Source: Spirosoma luteum DSM 19990 (GTDB lineage Bacteria > Bacteroidota > Bacteroidia > Cytophagales > Spirosomataceae). From it: 64,000 nt of DNA. Shown here piece after piece: positions 23,658-32,924 of the stretch; position 1 is the first letter of the stretch, and each line of letters begins with the position of its first letter. The notes under the pieces were generated by a model that was not told the origin of the DNA, ran no database searches, and was given only the letters and a program-made list of their open reading frames with translations. A program made the position numbers and the translations under genes. The stretch covers positions 21,998 to 85,997 of the forward strand of contig NZ_KB893247.1 in assembly GCF_000374065.1 (NCBI RefSeq), given 5' to 3'.

Positions 23658-26600
23658 ATGAACTATCGGTCTATTCGCATCTGGCTTGCCACTTGCCTGC
23701 TCCTGGGGCTGGCTACGCTATCCATTGCCCAGACCACTACCCTGACTGGTGTGGTGGCCGATGCCGTGACGGGAAAGCCAATGCCGTTTGCCAATGTGTA
23801 TTTGAACGGCAGCACACACGGCACATTGACCGATGAAAAGGGAACATACTCGCTGCCCGGTATGCGGCTGGGTACGGTAGAGGTTGTGGCTTCATTTGTA
23901 GGTTACCAGCCTCAGCGGCTACGCCTTCGCCTGTACGATGCCAATGCCAAACGGGCTAACTTTCGCCTGACTCCCACCAACCAGACCCTGGCTACGGTAG
24001 TGGTGCGGGGTAATCTAAAACGCTGGCAGCAGCATCTGCGCCAGTTCAAACGTCAGCTCTTTGGCGAACCGTTCGGCGGACAGTGCGAGATTTTGAATCC
24101 CGATGTGCTTAGTTTCAAGGAAGAACGCGGTCATCTGACCGCTACGGCTACTGAGCCACTCGCCATTATCAATCACGCTCTCGGCTACAAACTCTGGTAT
24201 GATCTACTACGTTTCGACGGTACCAGTCAGAAGGTATATTACGCCGGTGCGGCCCGCTTTGAGGAAACGACCTCAAAAGACGAAAAACAGGAGAAAAAAA
24301 TTCAGCGTAACCGCATGACGGCCTACCGGGGGTCAGTGCGGCACCTCATGGCTACCCTCGTGGACAGCACCTACGAGCAGGAAGGCTTTATGGCTTATCA
24401 GGAAAAGGTAGCAACGCCCATTGCCCAAACCAAAGAAGGACGCCTTACATTTTACGGCTCCATCAATCGCCGACTGGTGCCCCTGCCCATCAGAGCAATG
24501 ATACAGCCGGGGCAACTCCCGCACGAACGTCGGTTGGTATCGGCCCTGCCAATTGTGGTGTTTTATACCAGAGCGATGTCTAACTACTCGCCCTATCCTG
24601 ATGCCCATTACGCCTACTCGCAGTTCCGTTTTCCGGCCAATCAAATTCAGTTTACCGTCGATGGTACAATTACCTTGCCCGAAGGCATGGAAATTGAGGG
24701 TACGCTGGCCGACGACCGGCTGTCGACGATGCTTCCCGCCGACTGGCAGCCGACTAAGTCCGAAAATGGGCTTATCACGGGTGCGCCGGTAGCTATGATG
24801 GGCAAACTCAAAAATCCTGATAGCCATCTGGTCAGGATTGCTACCGACTTTACGGAGACGTTCAACGAACTGGCACCGGTGGTGTTCGTGCATACCGACA
24901 AGTCCTTTTACACCACCGGCGACAGTCTTTGGCTGAGTGCGTACGTACTCGATGCGGCCACCAACCGGCGGCAGGTGGGCGAAACCGCCATGCACGTCGA
25001 TTTGCTCACGCCCGGCGGAAAATCCGTTCTACACCAGTGGCTTTATGTCACCGATGGCCGGGCTACCGCCAGTTTGCGGCTTTCCGATTCACTGGCCACC
25101 GGCACCTATCGGTTACGGGCTTATACCGACGAAGACGACGGACAGCACGGCCCGGCTTTCGAGCGAAATGTAGCGGTATATAACCTGCTCAGAACGATAC
25201 CCGATGCTGCTGCTGACACGGCACAAAAAACGCCGGATGTTCAGTTCCTGCCCGAAGGTGGGCATTGGCTGGTGGGTGTGCCGACCAAAATTGGGATTAA
25301 AGTACTTACTCCTAACGGGCGGGGTACAGCCATTTCAGGGCGGATTGTCACCAACACGGGGGCAGATGTAGCACCGTTTCAGACCAACGCTCTGGGCATG
25401 GGGAGCGTATTGATGACGGCCACCGCCGAAACGCAGTACCACGCCGAAATAACCCACAACGGCCATCATCAGGTAGTGCCGCTTCTATCAGCCAGCCTCG
25501 AAGGCATGACGCTTGTGGCCGATGTGCTTAGTGACACTACCCGGTTGTTACTGACCCTCCATGATAGAAGCCGTATTCCAACTGATTCCGTGTACGTGCT
25601 TATTCAACAACAGGGCCGCTTAGTGGGTCAGCACAAAATTCTGTTGCAGGATCGCATGGCGAAGGTTAGTTTGCCACTGGCGGCTTTGCCCGCCGGTGTA
25701 AATCAGGTAACGCTCTATGATGTATCGGCCCGTCCCCGTGCCGAACGGCTCATTTTCTCGCCTATGCAGTTTGACCCCGTTCGGGTGGTGATGGACCTGA
25801 ACAAACCCCGGTTTAAGCCCCGCGAACAAGCCTCGCTGAGTATTAACCTCAACGATGAAGGGCTACCCGCCGTGGGTATTCTCTCCGCATCCATTACCGA
25901 TGCCGACCAGGTGCCGGACGATACCGCTGCGGCTACCATTCAAACGCACCTGCTGCTGACCGGAGAATTGCGCGGTCGCGTGGAGCAACCCAGCTTTTAC
26001 CTAAAAAACACCGCCCCCGAAACCCGGAAAGCCCTGGACGACCTCCTGCTGACGCAGGGCTGGCGACGCATCGGCGGTACGCCTGGTACCGACCTGCTCG
26101 GTGGTATTTCGCTTATGGGAAGGGTGTTCGACAGGAAAGAAAAGCCCCTTCCGGGGGCGCGGGTTACGGTGGCTTCCACCAGGCCGGGGCAATCGTTTGT
26201 GCGCTCGGCAGTGGCCGATGAGCAGGGTCATTTCCGGCTGGCAGGGTTGAATGTAGCCGATACGCTGAACCTGCTGGTGCAGCTGGCTACCCATAAGCTG
26301 AAAGACTTGTCTGCTACTGAAGCGCATTTAGTACTCGACGGTCCAGGCGCATCGTGGCAGCGAGACACCCTCAAATTGTCTGTCAACTGGATGAACCTGC
26401 GGGCACAGATGGAAGCCGCCCGTCTCCGGCAGTCGGCCGACAATGCTTTTTACCGCGACAAAACCGTTAAGGTATTGAAGGAGGTGGTTGTGCGGGCAAG
26501 AAAAAATGAAGAGCGTCCTGATGACATCCGGCGGAGAAGCTTGCACGGTGCACCCGATGCGACCGTTATTTTTGAGGATAACAGCGGCAGTTTTGCTAAT

Positions 26601-27185
26601 CTTTACGAGATGATTCGGGGGCGGCTGGCTGGCGTAGAGGTGCGCCAAAGACCACTGGATGGGGGCTATCAGGTTTTGGTGCGCGGGCCTGGTAGTGTGC
26701 AGGGGAGCAGCGGTCCGTTGTTTTTAATGGATGGGATGGCGCTTCAGGGTGATGACCTGCTGAATTATACGCCTACCGATATAGAGCGGGTCGAGTTGTT
26801 AAAAAATGCCGGGACAGCCGGTATTTATGGCGCTCGGGGTGGTGGCGGGGTCATTGCTTTCTACACTAAGACCTACCGGCCCGGCCAACTCAAAAACGAG
26901 GAGAAAGAAGGGATGATACCCATTCAGTTAATCGGCTACCCGTCCGTGCAGCGGGAATTTTACGTGCCCCGCTATGAGACCGAATCGCAACCGGTTGCTC
27001 TGAATGACCGTATCGACCGGCGGGATGTGCTGCACTGGAAACCGTTGATGCAAACCGATAATCAGGGCCATACGCAACTCCTGTTCCCCTTATCGGATGT
27101 AGTTCGTAACGTGCGCGTTACTGTTCAGGGTATAACAGCCGATGGAAAACCGGTGGTAGGCATGGCCGTTATCCAGGTGCAGTAA
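23658..27185 (+). CDS. large TonB-plug-domain surface protein, copy 1
   Basis: The protein has 1175 residues with a signal peptide (ending near SIAQ). Visible modules are a CarboxypepD-reg domain (about 28-110), a long unassigned region, an alpha-2-macroglobulin-like MG2 segment (about 410-510: VFVHTDKSFYTTGDSLWLSA, YRLRAYTDED), a second CarboxypepD-reg (about 815-870), and a TonB plug domain (about 965-1085: LYEMIRGRLAGVEV, FLMDGMAL, VELLKNAGTAGIYGARGG). After the plug only about 90 residues follow, so there is no beta-barrel. Function is unknown; it probably sits in the periplasm or on the cell surface. It is tandemly duplicated. Confidence 0.8.
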   Translation: MNYRSIRIWLATCLLLGLATLSIAQTTTLTGVVADAVTGKPMPFANVYLNGSTHGTLTDEKGTYSLPGMRLGTVEVVASFVGYQPQRLRLRLYDANAKRANFRLTPTNQTLATVVVRGNLKRWQQHLRQFKRQLFGEPFGGQCEILNPDVLSFKEERGHLTATATEPLAIINHALGYKLWYDLLRFDGTSQKVYYAGAARFEETTSKDEKQEKKIQRNRMTAYRGSVRHLMATLVDSTYEQEGFMAYQEKVATPIAQTKEGRLTFYGSINRRLVPLPIRAMIQPGQLPHERRLVSALPIVVFYTRAMSNYSPYPDAHYAYSQFRFPANQIQFTVDGTITLPEGMEIEGTLADDRLSTMLPADWQPTKSENGLITGAPVAMMGKLKNPDSHLVRIATDFTETFNELAPVVFVHTDKSFYTTGDSLWLSAYVLDAATNRRQVGETAMHVDLLTPGGKSVLHQWLYVTDGRATASLRLSDSLATGTYRLRAYTDEDDGQHGPAFERNVAVYNLLRTIPDAAADTAQKTPDVQFLPEGGHWLVGVPTKIGIKVLTPNGRGTAISGRIVTNTGADVAPFQTNALGMGSVLMTATAETQYHAEITHNGHHQVVPLLSASLEGMTLVADVLSDTTRLLLTLHDRSRIPTDSVYVLIQQQGRLVGQHKILLQDRMAKVSLPLAALPAGVNQVTLYDVSARPRAERLIFSPMQFDPVRVVMDLNKPRFKPREQASLSINLNDEGLPAVGILSASITDADQVPDDTAAATIQTHLLLTGELRGRVEQPSFYLKNTAPETRKALDDLLLTQGWRRIGGTPGTDLLGGISLMGRVFDRKEKPLPGARVTVASTRPGQSFVRSAVADEQGHFRLAGLNVADTLNLLVQLATHKLKDLSATEAHLVLDGPGASWQRDTLKLSVNWMNLRAQMEAARLRQSADNAFYRDKTVKVLKEVVVRARKNEERPDDIRRRSLHGAPDATVIFEDNSGSFANLYEMIRGRLAGVEVRQRPLDGGYQVLVRGPGSVQGSSGPLFLMDGMALQGDDLLNYTPTDIERVELLKNAGTAGIYGARGGGGVIAFYTKTYRPGQLKNEEKEGMIPIQLIGYPSVQREFYVPRYETESQPVALNDRIDRRDVLHWKPLMQTDNQGHTQLLFPLSDVVRNVRVTVQGITADGKPVVGMAVIQVQ

Positions 27186-27269
27186 ACCAACCCGGTAGCG
27201 ACCCACCACATTGGGTAAAATGGATTAACTTGTGGCTTATCAGAAAAGCAATCTTACGGCTAACGACCA

Positions 27270-30200
27270 ATGAACTATCGGTCTATTCGCATCTGGCTTG
27301 CCACTTGCCTGCTCCTGGGACTGGCAACCCTATCCATTGCCCAGACCACTACCCTGACCGGTATTGTGGCCGACGCCGTGACGGGGAAACCCATGCCCTT
27401 TGCCAACGTATATGTGGACGGGAGCACGCAGGGGACGCTGACGAATGAAGAAGGCCGGTATTCGCTGACTGGCGTGCCGCTGGGTAACGTCGAGGTGGTG
27501 GCTTCGTTCGTGGGGTATACTCCGCAGAAGGGTACTTTTCGGTTTGAGGATGGACAGGTTCAGCGCGCAAATTTTCGGCTTAAACCAACCAACCAAACGC
27601 TGGCTTCGGTAACGGTTCACGGTAACTACAAGAAGTGGCAGCAGCACCTCAAACAGTTTAAAAAACAGCTCCTCGGCGAGCCGTTTGCGGGGCAGTGCCA
27701 GATAATGAATCCCGATGCCCTGAGTTTCTCCGAAGAAAAGGGCCACCTGAAAGCAACGGCCACCGAACCCATCGTTATCGAAAATACGGCTACTGGCTAC
27801 AGGATGTGGTACGACATGCTCTACTTCGATAGTACTTCCCGGAAAGTGTACTTTGCCGGGTCGACCCGATTCGAGGAGATGAAACCAGAAAATGAACGGC
27901 AGGCCAATCGCTTCCGGCGTAACCGGATGATTGCCTACAAAGGCTCGACCCGGCACCTGATGGCCAGCCTGATCGACAGTACGTATGCGAAAGAGGGTTT
28001 TATGGTGTATCAGGAGAATATAGGGGTGCCGACGGCGAAATCACTGGACAACCGGACCACGCTGGATGGCTCGGTTAGTGACAGCACCCGAAAAGGGCAT
28101 TTGCAACCCATAAACCTGAATCAACTGATTCTGCCGGGCCGGTTACCCTTCGAAAGACGGCTGGTATCGAGTAAAGCACTGATCGTTTTTTACACCTTTG
28201 CCACATCGAACTATTCGCCCTATATGGATGCCCGCTATGCGTATTCGGAAATTAAACTCCCCACCGGCCAGATACAGCTGACTGTGGACGGGACGGTGAC
28301 GATACCAAACGGCATGGAGGCATCCGGTTCGCTGGGCGACGACCGCCTGTCGCGGATGCTCCCCGCCGACTGGCAACCGAAAAAAAACGACGTCGATTCA
28401 GTTAGCAACAAGCCCCTTGTGACGCAGGGGAAACTACTCCCGCCCGATGCCCGGATGAATCGCATCGCTACCGCCTTCAATGACCGGTTCAACCTGCGCG
28501 CTCCCGTATTATTCGTCCACACCGATAAACCGCTCTATGCCACCGGCGACCGGATGTGGCTCAGTACCTACCTGCTCGATGCAGCCACTAATATCCGTCC
28601 TCTGGGCGAAACGGCTGTTCATGTAGACTTGCTGACGCCCGCTGGTAAGCTGGTGCAGCACCAGTGGCTGCGGGTAACGGATGGCCGCGCTGCGGGCAGT
28701 TTTCGGCTGTCAGACTCCCTGGCTTCGGGTACGTACCGGTTGCGGGCGTACACCGATGAGGATGATGCCCAGCACGGACCGGCTTTCGAACGGTCAATTG
28801 CGGTGTACAACTTTATTCAGCCGACCGAACCCGGCAGTACGGAAATAAAGCCTAAGCCCCTGGATGTCCAGTTTCTGCCCGAAGGGGGCCGCTGGATAAT
28901 GGGATCACCCGCCCGGTTGGGTATCAAAGCGAGTGGGGCCGATGGAACCGGTGTTTCGGTATCGGGTCGGGTTATAAACAACGAAGGGGCAGAAATCGCC
29001 CGGTTCAACACCAGTGCCCTGGGCATGGGGAGTATACTGCTAACCCCGGTTTCCGGACGGAAATACTACGCCGAACTGTCATATAACGGCCAGCAACAGG
29101 TGGTACCTCTTCCAGCAGTAGAATTGGAAGGATTGGTACTGTCTGCCGATGTTGTCAGTGATACTAACCGATTGAGCCTCACCATTACCGGCACCAGCCG
29201 GTCGGCGCTGGATTCCGCGTATATCCTGATTCAGCAGCAGGGGCGGATTGTGGACCAGCGAAAAGTACTGCTGGAAAACGGAGTTGCCCGTGTAAGCCTG
29301 CCCGTGGCGGGACTTCCGGCGGGATTGAATCAACTAACGTTATACGATGCCTCCGCCCACCCGCAGGCGGAGCGACTACTTTTCATACCCGACCGGCTGC
29401 CGCCCCTGCGCGTGCTGATTGGCCTGAACAAAACCACCTACCAGCCCCGCGAACGGGCTATTCTGAGCGTTAATTTAGTCGATGATGGTCTTCCCGTGGT
29501 GGCGGCTCTGTCGGCTTCGGTTACCGATGTGGGGCAGGTGCCGGACGATACTGCTGCGGCTACCTTTCAAACCCATCTCCTGCTGACGGGCGAGCTACGG
29601 GGCCGTGTTGAGCAACCGAATCGCTACCTGAAAGACAACACCCCCGAAACGCGTCGGGCGCTGGATGATCTGCTGCTCACCCAGGGCTGGCGACGGATTA
29701 CCGGTACGCCCCAAACTGAGCTACTCGGTGGGGTATCACTGATGGGCCGGATACTGGATGCCAAAAACCAACCCATTGCTGATGCCCAGGTTATCGTGGC
29801 CTCTACCACATCCGACCCATCGTTCGTCCGGTCGGCGGGGGGCGATAGAAGAGGACGGTTCCGGCTGGCAGGACTCCCCATTGCCGATACGGTGCAGCTA
29901 ATGACCCAGCTTACCGATCATCAACTGAAGGAGTTCCCCGATAAAGTAGCCCATCTCGTGCTGGAAGGGCCGGGAGCATCCTGGGAGAAAGATACCACGG
30001 GTAGCATGCCGGACTGGGCTGCCCTGCGGGCTCAACTGGAGGCCGCCCGCGTACGGCAGGAAGCCAACGCCGATTTGTATCGGGATAAAACCGTCAAGCA
30101 ACTGAAGGAGGTAGTGGTACGGGCGCGCAGACCTGATGAACGCCCCGAAGACATCCGACGGATGAGCCTACACAACGGGGCCGATGCTACCATCATCTTC

Positions 30201-30836
30201 GACGAAAAATCCCCCCAGTTTACTAACCTGTACGAGATGATACGCGGGCGGCTGGCGGGTGTCAATGTGCTGCAATCAGCAACCGGCGAGACATCGGGGT
30301 ATCAGGTGGTTGTTCGGGGTGTTAGCAGCGTTACGACCCTCACGGGTGAGCGAGGTCCCTTGTATCTGGTGGATGGGATGGCCATTCAGGACCCGGACGG
30401 AACGGCGCTGATGAATTTCAACCCGGGTGATATTGAACGGGTCGAGTTACTGAAAAATGCCGGAACGGCGGGGATTTACGGGGTGCGCGGGGGAAATGGC
30501 GTTATTGCTTTCTACACCAAACGATTCCGGCCCGACCAACTCAGGAATGAGGAAAAGAAAGGCATGAAACCCATTCAACTGATTGGCTACCCGTCCGTGC
30601 AACGGGAATTTTACGTGCCTCGCTACGAGACCGAATCGCAGCCGGTTGCCCTGAATGACCGCATCGACCGTCGGGATGTGCTGTATTGGAAGCCGCTGAT
30701 GCAAACCGATGGGCAGGGGCGCAGTCAGGTACAATTCCCGCTCTCCGACGTGGTACGGACCATTCGCGTAACCGTGCAGGGCATCAGCATGAGTGGCCGC
30801 CCGGTGGTGGGTATCGTTGACATAAAGGTGCAGTAG
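27270..30836 (+). CDS. large TonB-plug-domain surface protein, copy 2
   Basis: This 1188-residue paralog has the same modules in the same order, again ending soon after the plug (IRGRLAGVNVLQ, VDGMAIQD, VELLKNAGTAGIYGVRGGNG) with no barrel. Its start codon is 3612 bp after that of copy 1. The first 75 bases of the two genes and the C-terminal GYPSVQREFYVPRYETESQP block are almost identical while the middle has diverged, which suggests gene conversion at the ends. It begins 84 bp after copy 1 and is probably co-transcribed. Confidence 0.8.
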   Translation: MNYRSIRIWLATCLLLGLATLSIAQTTTLTGIVADAVTGKPMPFANVYVDGSTQGTLTNEEGRYSLTGVPLGNVEVVASFVGYTPQKGTFRFEDGQVQRANFRLKPTNQTLASVTVHGNYKKWQQHLKQFKKQLLGEPFAGQCQIMNPDALSFSEEKGHLKATATEPIVIENTATGYRMWYDMLYFDSTSRKVYFAGSTRFEEMKPENERQANRFRRNRMIAYKGSTRHLMASLIDSTYAKEGFMVYQENIGVPTAKSLDNRTTLDGSVSDSTRKGHLQPINLNQLILPGRLPFERRLVSSKALIVFYTFATSNYSPYMDARYAYSEIKLPTGQIQLTVDGTVTIPNGMEASGSLGDDRLSRMLPADWQPKKNDVDSVSNKPLVTQGKLLPPDARMNRIATAFNDRFNLRAPVLFVHTDKPLYATGDRMWLSTYLLDAATNIRPLGETAVHVDLLTPAGKLVQHQWLRVTDGRAAGSFRLSDSLASGTYRLRAYTDEDDAQHGPAFERSIAVYNFIQPTEPGSTEIKPKPLDVQFLPEGGRWIMGSPARLGIKASGADGTGVSVSGRVINNEGAEIARFNTSALGMGSILLTPVSGRKYYAELSYNGQQQVVPLPAVELEGLVLSADVVSDTNRLSLTITGTSRSALDSAYILIQQQGRIVDQRKVLLENGVARVSLPVAGLPAGLNQLTLYDASAHPQAERLLFIPDRLPPLRVLIGLNKTTYQPRERAILSVNLVDDGLPVVAALSASVTDVGQVPDDTAAATFQTHLLLTGELRGRVEQPNRYLKDNTPETRRALDDLLLTQGWRRITGTPQTELLGGVSLMGRILDAKNQPIADAQVIVASTTSDPSFVRSAGGDRRGRFRLAGLPIADTVQLMTQLTDHQLKEFPDKVAHLVLEGPGASWEKDTTGSMPDWAALRAQLEAARVRQEANADLYRDKTVKQLKEVVVRARRPDERPEDIRRMSLHNGADATIIFDEKSPQFTNLYEMIRGRLAGVNVLQSATGETSGYQVVVRGVSSVTTLTGERGPLYLVDGMAIQDPDGTALMNFNPGDIERVELLKNAGTAGIYGVRGGNGVIAFYTKRFRPDQLRNEEKKGMKPIQLIGYPSVQREFYVPRYETESQPVALNDRIDRRDVLYWKPLMQTDGQGRSQVQFPLSDVVRTIRVTVQGISMSGRPVVGIVDIKVQ

Positions 30837-30841
30837 GGACG

Positions 30842-31381
30842 CTACCTGGCCCAGGCTGGTGTGGGCGTAGCAGGGTCGAACAACTCGTTGATGTAGTATT
30901 CCCGTCGGGGACGCTTGTCGCACTCGTCCCCACCAATTGGGTAATGGCAGGGCGCATACACGCCTACGTTATTGGGATTCATCAGACTTTTAAACGCCCC
31001 CATCGGGAACGTATCGGTCCGATGCCCCAGTTTGAGCAGGCAATGACCCAGTTCGTGAAAAACCAGCCCTTCCCGCTCTTCTTTGTTGGCCTGCTGCCAG
31101 CAAAAGGAGTCGCTATTCAGAACGATACGGGGCGTTTTGCCCGTTTCCAGCAGGCATTGTCCGCAAATATCTTCTTTTAGCACCGTGCCAAAGGTGATGA
31201 TCAGATTGGTCGTTGATACCGGATTATTACGCTTGCCGGCTTCCTCCCGAAACGACTTCACATAGGGTTCCACCTCCGCCGGGACGTTGTACTGCACCGG
31301 CTCCGGCTCGGCCGTTTGGGAAGACTGGCAACTGAGGGTAAGCACAAGCAGCAACAGAGAGACTAGCGATGTCGGACGCAT
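30842..31381 (-). CDS. putative zinc metalloprotease lipoprotein
   Basis: This 179-residue protein has a lipoprotein signal (SLLLLVLTLSC, lipid Cys at residue 18). The zinc site is VFHELGHCLLKLGH, an HExxH followed six residues later by GH, one residue longer than the metzincin spacing. A downstream SLMNPN may serve as the Met-turn. Two cysteine pairs (CGQC and C...C near the end) could form disulfides in the periplasm. Family not recognised beyond metzincin-like. Convergent with the plug-protein gene, 5 bp apart. Confidence 0.7.
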   Translation of the reverse strand: MRPTSLVSLLLLVLTLSCQSSQTAEPEPVQYNVPAEVEPYVKSFREEAGKRNNPVSTTNLIITFGTVLKEDICGQCLLETGKTPRIVLNSDSFCWQQANKEEREGLVFHELGHCLLKLGHRTDTFPMGAFKSLMNPNNVGVYAPCHYPIGGDECDKRPRREYYINELFDPATPTPAWAR

Positions 31382-31463
31382 AGGGGAAACGGAAAGTCGT
31401 TGAAATTACGAAAAAACTGCTTTGTTCTGGGTATTAGCCCGATTGAGGAGCGTGCTGTTTACT

Positions 31464-32693
31464 TTACAACGCTGTCTGATTTTTACGTTTCATACCCCGC
31501 CATGCCAGCCACGCTACCGCCCCCACGCACAGGGCAAACCAGATGAAGGGCAGGCGAAGGTCGAGCAGGGATAGCCCGCCAAACAGCACCGTTGTCGTTA
31601 TACTCGCCAGCCCCTGCATAGCCTGATTGATGCCAAAAGTTTCGCCCCGGTCAGTGTCCGTCGTGTGCCCCGCCATTAGCCCTTCTATCAGTCCCTGAAT
31701 CAGTGAAATCGTTAAGCAGTCTATCGTGACGAGTACGTACAAACTAACTACTGAGGTGCCGATAAAACTATACCCTGCCAGCACCGGTACCGACAGGGCG
31801 GCCAGCCAGACAATGGCCCTGCGCTGATTGATGCGGTCGGCAAAGTAGGTATAAAACACGTAGTTGATAACCACACTCAGGAAGCCGAAATACATAAAGA
31901 AGTACGAAATCTGACGGGCATCCATCTGCATTGAACCAAAACTCACAAACGTGACGAAGTAAAAATAGTAGCCCGTGCTCATGGTGAGGGCTACCTGCAT
32001 GAGTACCAACTGCTTCAGGCCGGGAGAGGCTGTATTCTTGTGGGACAGTCGCTGCCAGAGCGTCGTAACATCCACCGCCTGCCCAACGTCGGTTTTTAGT
32101 TCGCGCAGGGCAATCGGCACCACGGGCGTCTGTTTGGTTTCGCGCAGGAGCAGACTCAGTACCACGTTGACGGTGGACAGGATAATGGCCATCAGGATAA
32201 CGACCCGCGCCTGATTTTCGGCATCGGTTACGTCGAGTACGGTTAGCAGCAGGCCCGCTACGCCCGGCCCGACCACAAAACCGAGCGAGAGAATGGCGCC
32301 TTCGATACCCAGGTTTTTGAAGAGCTTATCCGGCGGAGAAATATCCGTGATGGCCGACCGGACGGTAGCGTACATGCCATTCGTCAGCCCATCACTTACC
32401 CGGTTCGTCAGGTAATAGCCCAGCCGCACGGGGAGCAGCAGGCAGTTGGCCAACAGAGTACCAACGGCCGATACGATAAAAATGGACCGGCGACCGTACC
32501 CATCCGACAGTTTGCCCAGTAAAGGCCCGGAGAATAGTTGTACACCCAGAAAAAGCCCCGTGCCCAGGGCCAGCCACAACTCCGGGTGGGGTCGTTCTTT
32601 AACAAAGGCGGGCAGCACGGGGGCCACTGCCGAACCCACTACAACATCGAAAAAAATAATAGCGTAAATGAGGGCCAGTCGGCGATCCTGCAC
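31464..32693 (-). CDS. MFS transporter (TetA-like drug/proton antiporter)
   Basis: This 409-residue protein has twelve predicted helices. Motif A is GPLLGKLSDGYGRRSIF between helices 2 and 3, and the motif-C-like stretch LSLGFVVGPGVAGLLL lies in helix 5. Both are typical of DHA1 exporters. A second gate is at YFADRINQRRAIVWL. Substrate is not inferable. No regulator is adjacent. Confidence 0.88.
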   Translation of the reverse strand: MQDRRLALIYAIIFFDVVVGSAVAPVLPAFVKERPHPELWLALGTGLFLGVQLFSGPLLGKLSDGYGRRSIFIVSAVGTLLANCLLLPVRLGYYLTNRVSDGLTNGMYATVRSAITDISPPDKLFKNLGIEGAILSLGFVVGPGVAGLLLTVLDVTDAENQARVVILMAIILSTVNVVLSLLLRETKQTPVVPIALRELKTDVGQAVDVTTLWQRLSHKNTASPGLKQLVLMQVALTMSTGYYFYFVTFVSFGSMQMDARQISYFFMYFGFLSVVINYVFYTYFADRINQRRAIVWLAALSVPVLAGYSFIGTSVVSLYVLVTIDCLTISLIQGLIEGLMAGHTTDTDRGETFGINQAMQGLASITTTVLFGGLSLLDLRLPFIWFALCVGAVAWLAWRGMKRKNQTAL

Positions 32694-32924
32694 GGATTGG
32701 TGGATTAATTCAGCGGCAAAGGTAGCCGTAAAAAACTCACCACCCTTTGGTACCGGTCAGGTGCGCCAGCAGTAATCCATATTTATCCGGCAGGAGCCTG
32801 CACCCGTACAAGGCCACTGGGCGCAGGCGGTTGCTCCATTGCTTTTTGGTTTCGGCAAATGGGAAGGGCTTTGGTGTTTTGCCGGTGAGGATGTGTGTAA
32901 CTCGTCCCGTTTGATAGCCCGTTT
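32694..32924. other. 231-bp intergenic, possible short coding remnant
   Basis: On the minus strand, codons ending at the stop at 32737-32739 stay open through the gap without a start codon and read like protein (NRLRPVALYGCRLLPDKYG). I cannot assign it. It may be a decayed gene end or chance. Confidence 0.25.
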
